Shown here piece by piece: positions 32,925 to 36,195 of a stretch of 36,195 nucleotides of DNA. Position numbers and translations under genes: made by a program. The notes beneath the pieces were generated by a model, which saw only the letters and a program-made list of their open reading frames with translations, was not told the origin of the DNA and did no database searches. Position 1 is the stretch's first letter; each line of letters begins with the position of its first letter. This DNA comes from Paraplanobispora takensis. Its GTDB lineage: Bacteria; Actinomycetota; Actinomycetes; Streptosporangiales; Streptosporangiaceae. The stretch spans positions 1 through 36,195 of the forward strand of contig NZ_BOOK01000074.1 in NCBI RefSeq assembly GCF_016863195.1. Reading direction: 5' to 3'.

Positions 32925-34233
32925 GGGACCCGACATCGAGGAGCTGCTGTCCCAGGTCCGCAATGAGCACGGACCGGACGTCTCCATCGTGTCGGCGGAC
33001 CGCGTCCGCACCGGCGGGTTCGCCGGATTCTTCGCCCGTCAGCGCTACGAGCTGACCGTCGAGATCGCCGACCCGCCCGCCCGCCCGGCCACGCCGGAGC
33101 CCGCCCCGGCGGCCGCGCCCATCGACCCGGTGGCGGCGCTGCTGGAGCAGGCCGAGCAGCAGGAGCGGCGACTGGGCGCGACCGGCGCCCCGCAGAGCAT
33201 CGCCGCCGCCTCCCGCGCCGCGGCGCAGAGCATCCCCGCCCAGGGCCAGGCCCGGGCCGAGGCCCTGCTCACCCAGGCCAAGGCCGCCGCGGCGAAGAAC
33301 GCCGCCGCGAAGGCCGCGGTGAAGGCGCCCGAGGACTTCGTGGTCGAGACCGGCACGGAGAACCTGGCCTTCGCCGACATGCTGGCCGCGCTCCAGCGCG
33401 ACTCCGCCGTCCCCGCCCGCACCGGCACCATGGTGGCGCGCGCCTACCAGCCCTCGGCGGTCGCCGAGGAGCAGGCCGCCGTGTCCCTGGTCGAGCAGCA
33501 GACCGCCGCCCTGGCCCTGGTCGAGGAGCAGGCCGCCGCCCTGGCGCCGCGCGCCTACCGGCCCCCGGTGGCCGAGCCGCGCACGGCCCGCGTGGAGGCG
33601 CTGATGGAGCTCGGCATGCCCGAGCACCTGGCCCGGCGGGTCACCGGCTCCGACACCTACGCCGCGATCAAGCGCGTCATGGCCGAACTGCCGCAGGCCG
33701 CGCCGGCGCCGGGCCGCCCCGGTGACGTGCTCGTCATCGTCGGCGAGACCCAGGCCGCGCTGACCCTGGCCAAGGAGGTCGCGCGCGTCCTGAACGTGGG
33801 CTCCGGGCAGATCCTGCTGGCGGCCCGCTCCACCGCGGGCACCGAGATCCACACGGCCCGGCGCCTGTCCGGCCCGGTGGCGGCCCTCCGCAAGGCCCGC
33901 AAGATCCACCGGGACGACGTCCCGTACATCGTCGTCGTGGCCTCCGCCCCCGACGAGGGCAACGGCGAGTGGGCGTGCTCGGTCGCCGACGCGCTCGGCG
34001 CGACCGCCGTGTGGGCCATCGTCGACGCCACCCGCAAGACCGCCGACACCGCGCGCCACCTGCGCACGCTCGGCAAGATCGACGCCATCGCCGTCAACTC
34101 CCTGAACGCCACCGGCGACCCGGCGAGCGTTCTCGACCTGAACATCCCCGTTTCCTATCTGGCGGACCGTCCCTGCACCCCTCAGGAGTGGGCCGGGCTG
34201 CTGTGCGAGCGACTGGAGGAGGCGCAGTCGTGA
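32902..34233 (+). CDS. flhF: FlhF-like protein with degenerate GTPase domain
   Basis: A 443-residue protein. The N-terminus (MPKRLLLEGPDIEELLSQVRNEHGPDVSIVSADRVRTGGFAGFFARQRYELTVEI) is a clear FlhF B-domain; FlhF is the SRP-type GTPase that sets where flagella form. A long Ala/Glu/Gln-rich linker follows (~70-225). The C-terminal part follows the SRP-GTPase layout, but the signature residues are absent: the P-loop position reads VIVGETQAALTLAKEVA instead of GxxGxGKTT, the DTAG position is unrecognisable, and the TKxD position reads VNSLNATGD. It probably does not bind GTP like normal FlhF and may act as a scaffold. It overlaps flhA by 23 bp and PilZ by 4 bp. Confidence 0.85.
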   Translation: MPKRLLLEGPDIEELLSQVRNEHGPDVSIVSADRVRTGGFAGFFARQRYELTVEIADPPARPATPEPAPAAAPIDPVAALLEQAEQQERRLGATGAPQSIAAASRAAAQSIPAQGQARAEALLTQAKAAAAKNAAAKAAVKAPEDFVVETGTENLAFADMLAALQRDSAVPARTGTMVARAYQPSAVAEEQAAVSLVEQQTAALALVEEQAAALAPRAYRPPVAEPRTARVEALMELGMPEHLARRVTGSDTYAAIKRVMAELPQAAPAPGRPGDVLVIVGETQAALTLAKEVARVLNVGSGQILLAARSTAGTEIHTARRLSGPVAALRKARKIHRDDVPYIVVVASAPDEGNGEWACSVADALGATAVWAIVDATRKTADTARHLRTLGKIDAIAVNSLNATGDPASVLDLNIPVSYLADRPCTPQEWAGLLCERLEEAQS

Positions 34234-34868
34234 CATCTGCCGGCCTGCCCGACGTCAACGCCCTGGTGGAGATCGCCCTGCCGGACGGCAGGGTCTATCC
34301 CACCCGGGTGGAGGACACCGACGGGCTCGTCCTGAAGGTCGCCGCGCCACGCGGCGCCGGTGACATCGACGTGCCGGAGCTCGGCACGGAGGTGTCGCTC
34401 CACTGGACCGGGCCCCGCGGTCTGTACACCGCGCCCGGGACGTTCACCGCCCTCGAACGCGGCCGGGTCAGCGTCTGGACCGTCGAGGCGGAGGGCACCG
34501 TGAGCTACTACAGCCGCCGCCACGCCGTACGGGTGGCCGCCGGCGAGCCGATCCGGCTGCTGGACCTCGACACCGGCGCGGAGGTCTTCCACGGCCGCTT
34601 CATCGACATCTCCGAGCGGGGCGTGCGCTGCCAGGGAGCCGCCTCGGGGCTGTTCCCCGAGCAGTCCGTGCTGGTCAAGATGGCGCTGGACAACAACCTC
34701 CTCGTGCTCGAGGGCCACGTGCTGACCGTGAGCGCGCCCGACGGGGAGGGCGTCGTCGCGGTGGTCGTCTACGACCCGCCGGACGCGCAGGGCCAGCTGG
34801 TCCGTCGTTACGTCATGAACGCCCAGATCAAGGCGAGGAAGGCGGCCTCCGACAATGCTCGTCGCTAG
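34230..34868 (+). CDS. PilZ-domain c-di-GMP-binding protein, YcgR-like
   Basis: A 212-residue soluble protein. Residues ~1-92 form a beta-rich YcgR-N-like domain. Residues ~94-205 form a PilZ domain with both c-di-GMP-binding motifs: RRHAVR (R96, R97, R101) and D-x-S-x-x-G (D126, S128, G131 in DISERG). YcgR-type proteins slow or stop the flagellar motor when c-di-GMP rises; its place directly after flhA-flhF supports this role. GTG 34230 overlaps the flhF stop by four bases and gives a sensible N-terminus; a longer open frame to 33969 is a shadow of flhF. The next gene overlaps its end by 14 bp. Confidence 0.9.
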   Translation: MTSAGLPDVNALVEIALPDGRVYPTRVEDTDGLVLKVAAPRGAGDIDVPELGTEVSLHWTGPRGLYTAPGTFTALERGRVSVWTVEAEGTVSYYSRRHAVRVAAGEPIRLLDLDTGAEVFHGRFIDISERGVRCQGAASGLFPEQSVLVKMALDNNLLVLEGHVLTVSAPDGEGVVAVVVYDPPDAQGQLVRRYVMNAQIKARKAASDNARR

Positions 34869-35226
34869 CCCCCCCGTGCTGCTGCTGGCGCTGGTCCTGG
34901 CCGGACCGGCCCTGTGGCACGCGTTCGTACTGGAAGACCTGGACGTCGCCTCCGCCCTGATCCGCTATCTCGTGGCGGTCGCGGTGAGCGCCCTCATGTT
35001 CGGCCTGCTGCGGCGGGTCACCGCCTCCTACGGCTCGCAGGAGGAGGACGACCCGACCGTGGTGACCGTGTCGGTCGACAGGGTGCCGTCCATGGGCGGC
35101 AGACGGGTGAGCGATCCTTCTCCCGGGCCCGGCGCCTCCGGTGCGTCCGGCACGCCCGCCGGGGAGCTCATGGGGGCGGAGAGCGTCACGCCCGCCGCCG
35201 CCCTTCCGCCCGGCGCCGCGAGCTGA
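34855..35226 (+). CDS. Small membrane protein at the end of the flhA operon
   Basis: A 123-residue protein with two hydrophobic segments (~residues 5-22, SPPVLLLALVLAGPALW; ~36-53, YLVAVAVSALMFGLLRRV) and a long acidic then Pro/Gly/Ser/Ala-rich tail (~60-123). I do not recognise a family. It starts with ATG inside the PilZ gene (14-bp overlap), so it is translated with it. A flagellar accessory role is suggested only by position. Confidence 0.7.
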   Translation: MLVASPPVLLLALVLAGPALWHAFVLEDLDVASALIRYLVAVAVSALMFGLLRRVTASYGSQEEDDPTVVTVSVDRVPSMGGRRVSDPSPGPGASGASGTPAGELMGAESVTPAAALPPGAAS

Positions 35227-35300
35227 CGCCCGGGGTCCTTTTCCAGGTCACCGCTGAGGGCCGGCATCCGCGGCACGGGCGGTGATGGTGGGTAATCGCC

Positions 35301-35327
35301 TCAAATCACGGCTTCTCCTGCCGATAC
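35301..35327 (+). promoter_or_regulatory. Sigma-28-type promoter of the 3' MCP
   Basis: TCAA (35301-35304), 15-nt spacer, GCCGATAC (35320-35327); the best match to the FliA/WhiG -10 in the window. It lies about 68 bp before the GTG start. Confidence 0.75.
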
Positions 35328-35394
35328 GGATGCCGACATCTATCTTTCGCTGCCCCAGCAGCCCTCCCGGTCCCGTACTGGAAAGGACCTGATC

Positions 35395-36195
35395 GTGACC
35401 GACCCCGTGACCGCATCCGCACCGCCCGTAGTGACCGTTCAGCGCAACCCGCTGCTGGGGTGGTTCGCCGACCGGCGCATCAACACCAAGATTCTGACCG
35501 CCGTGGCCGTCGTGGCCGTGATGGGCGGCGGCATCAGCGCGGTGGCGCTGAACCGCATGAGCGCGCTGAACGACGACATGAACCAGGTCAAGGAGGCCAA
35601 CGTCCAGCGGCTGTCCCACCTGGTCGACACCCGCGGCTCGATGGCCGACATGTTCAACGCGACCTCCGCCCTGATGGCCGTGCAGGAGGCCGACCTCAGG
35701 GCCGGCGCCGCGCAGCAGGTGAAGGAGTTCACCGGCGAGGTTACCGCCGCGTTCGACGCCTACAAGGCCCAGCCCTCCTCCACGGCGGGCTGGAAGGACA
35801 CCGTCGTCTCCTTCGATGAGGCCTGGAAGAACTACCAGGCCCTGCGCGCCGTCGTGATCTTCGGCGAGAAGTCGTCGTCCGGGATCCAGGTCGGCACCGA
35901 CACCGCGGCGATCCTGAAGCAGTTCGCCGACGTGTCCGGCCAGATGAACGAGGCCATGGACCAGCTGGCGGTGATGGAGCGGCAGGACGCCGAGGCGATG
36001 ACCGTCCACACCATGGAGGAGTACGAGTCCGCCCGCACCCTGATCCTGATGATGCTCGGCCTCGGCCTGCTGCTGGCCCTGGGCCTGGCCATGGTGGTCT
36101 CACGCCTGATCGTGCGCCCGCTGAGCGCGGTCTCCGGCGCCCTGGGCGCGGTCGCCGGCGGTGATCTGACCCAGAAGGTGGAGGTCGCCTCCCGT
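35395..36195 (+). CDS. Methyl-accepting chemotaxis protein, N-terminal part (cut by window end)
   Basis: The first 267 residues of a membrane MCP. A ~35-residue cytoplasmic leader precedes TM1 (~39-58, ILTAVAVVAVMGGGISAVAL). An outer, mostly helical sensor of ~155 residues follows (~60-212; four-helix-bundle type), then TM2 (~213-233, LILMMLGLGLLLALGLAMVV) and the start of HAMP (SRLIVRPLSAVSGALGAVAGGDLTQKVEVASR). GTG 35395 has AAAGGA 8 nt upstream and its own sigma-28-type promoter. The signalling domain lies beyond the window. The leader and TM1 layout resemble the MCP at 25323-26987. Confidence 0.95.
   Translation, partial: MTDPVTASAPPVVTVQRNPLLGWFADRRINTKILTAVAVVAVMGGGISAVALNRMSALNDDMNQVKEANVQRLSHLVDTRGSMADMFNATSALMAVQEADLRAGAAQQVKEFTGEVTAAFDAYKAQPSSTAGWKDTVVSFDEAWKNYQALRAVVIFGEKSSSGIQVGTDTAAILKQFADVSGQMNEAMDQLAVMERQDAEAMTVHTMEEYESARTLILMMLGLGLLLALGLAMVVSRLIVRPLSAVSGALGAVAGGDLTQKVEVASR

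Noticed and set aside
33969-34229. N-terminal extension of the PilZ protein
   Set aside because: Arg/His-rich shadow of flhF; GTG 34230 overlaps the flhF stop in the usual four-base way.

Overview
The window is GC-rich throughout, with GTG and TTG starts, strong G/C third-position bias and actinobacterial families (M. tuberculosis PhoP-type regulator, DUF6157, actinobacterial two-domain PPDK-like protein). Together with flhA, flhF and a full chemotaxis operon it points to a motile, flagellated actinomycete, of the kind found among zoospore-forming Streptosporangiales or Micromonosporales. The order is an inference; no rRNA or other marker is present.

Layout. 1-331: tail of a methyl-accepting chemotaxis protein (MCP). 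618-1997: an MFS exporter. 2222-5871: a tight chemotaxis operon cheB-cheR-cheY-cheX-cheY plus a second, divergent CheX-like protein. 6075-14771: an accessory block with an HTH protein, an EamA exporter with divergent LysR, an MFS exporter with its TetR regulator, a DUF6157 protein, and a three-gene set made of a TetR with an extra C-terminal domain, a winged-helix-like protein and a two-domain PPDK-like enzyme. 14857-22849: a PhoP/PhoR-like two-component system, a GT39/YkcB-type glycosyltransferase, and a DUF4956-VTC-beta-helix lipoprotein operon. 23006-26987 (minus strand): a membrane MCP, a XylF-like sugar-binding lipoprotein and a cytoplasmic PAS-MCP. 27180-29332: a 7TM-PAS sensor gene split by a 1377-bp TnpB-only IS605-family element. 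29526-35226: a UDP-GlcNAc 2-epimerase, then flhA-flhF-PilZ-small membrane protein. 35395-36195: the start of another MCP.

Two regulatory layers can be read directly from the DNA. First, six promoters of one pattern, TCA(A/T/G)-N15/16-(G/C)(C/T)CGATNN, stand before cheB, flhA, the 3' MCP, both minus-strand MCPs and the broken 7TM-PAS gene. This is a FliA/WhiG (sigma-28) type signature that ties the scattered motility genes into one regulon. Second, 11-bp-spaced CACAG direct repeats, matching the PhoP box known from M. tuberculosis, stand before the phoP-like gene, the glycosyltransferase and the DUF4956-VTC operon. The PhoPR-like pair therefore probably controls itself, an envelope glycosyltransferase and a putative polyphosphate-related membrane module.

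The most unusual object is the TnpB element. Removing 27453-28829 joins the two halves of the sensor gene in frame, which fixes the element ends and predicts the TAM and the natural guide. The sensor gene carries a second lesion near 29200, so it is a pseudogene independently of the insertion.
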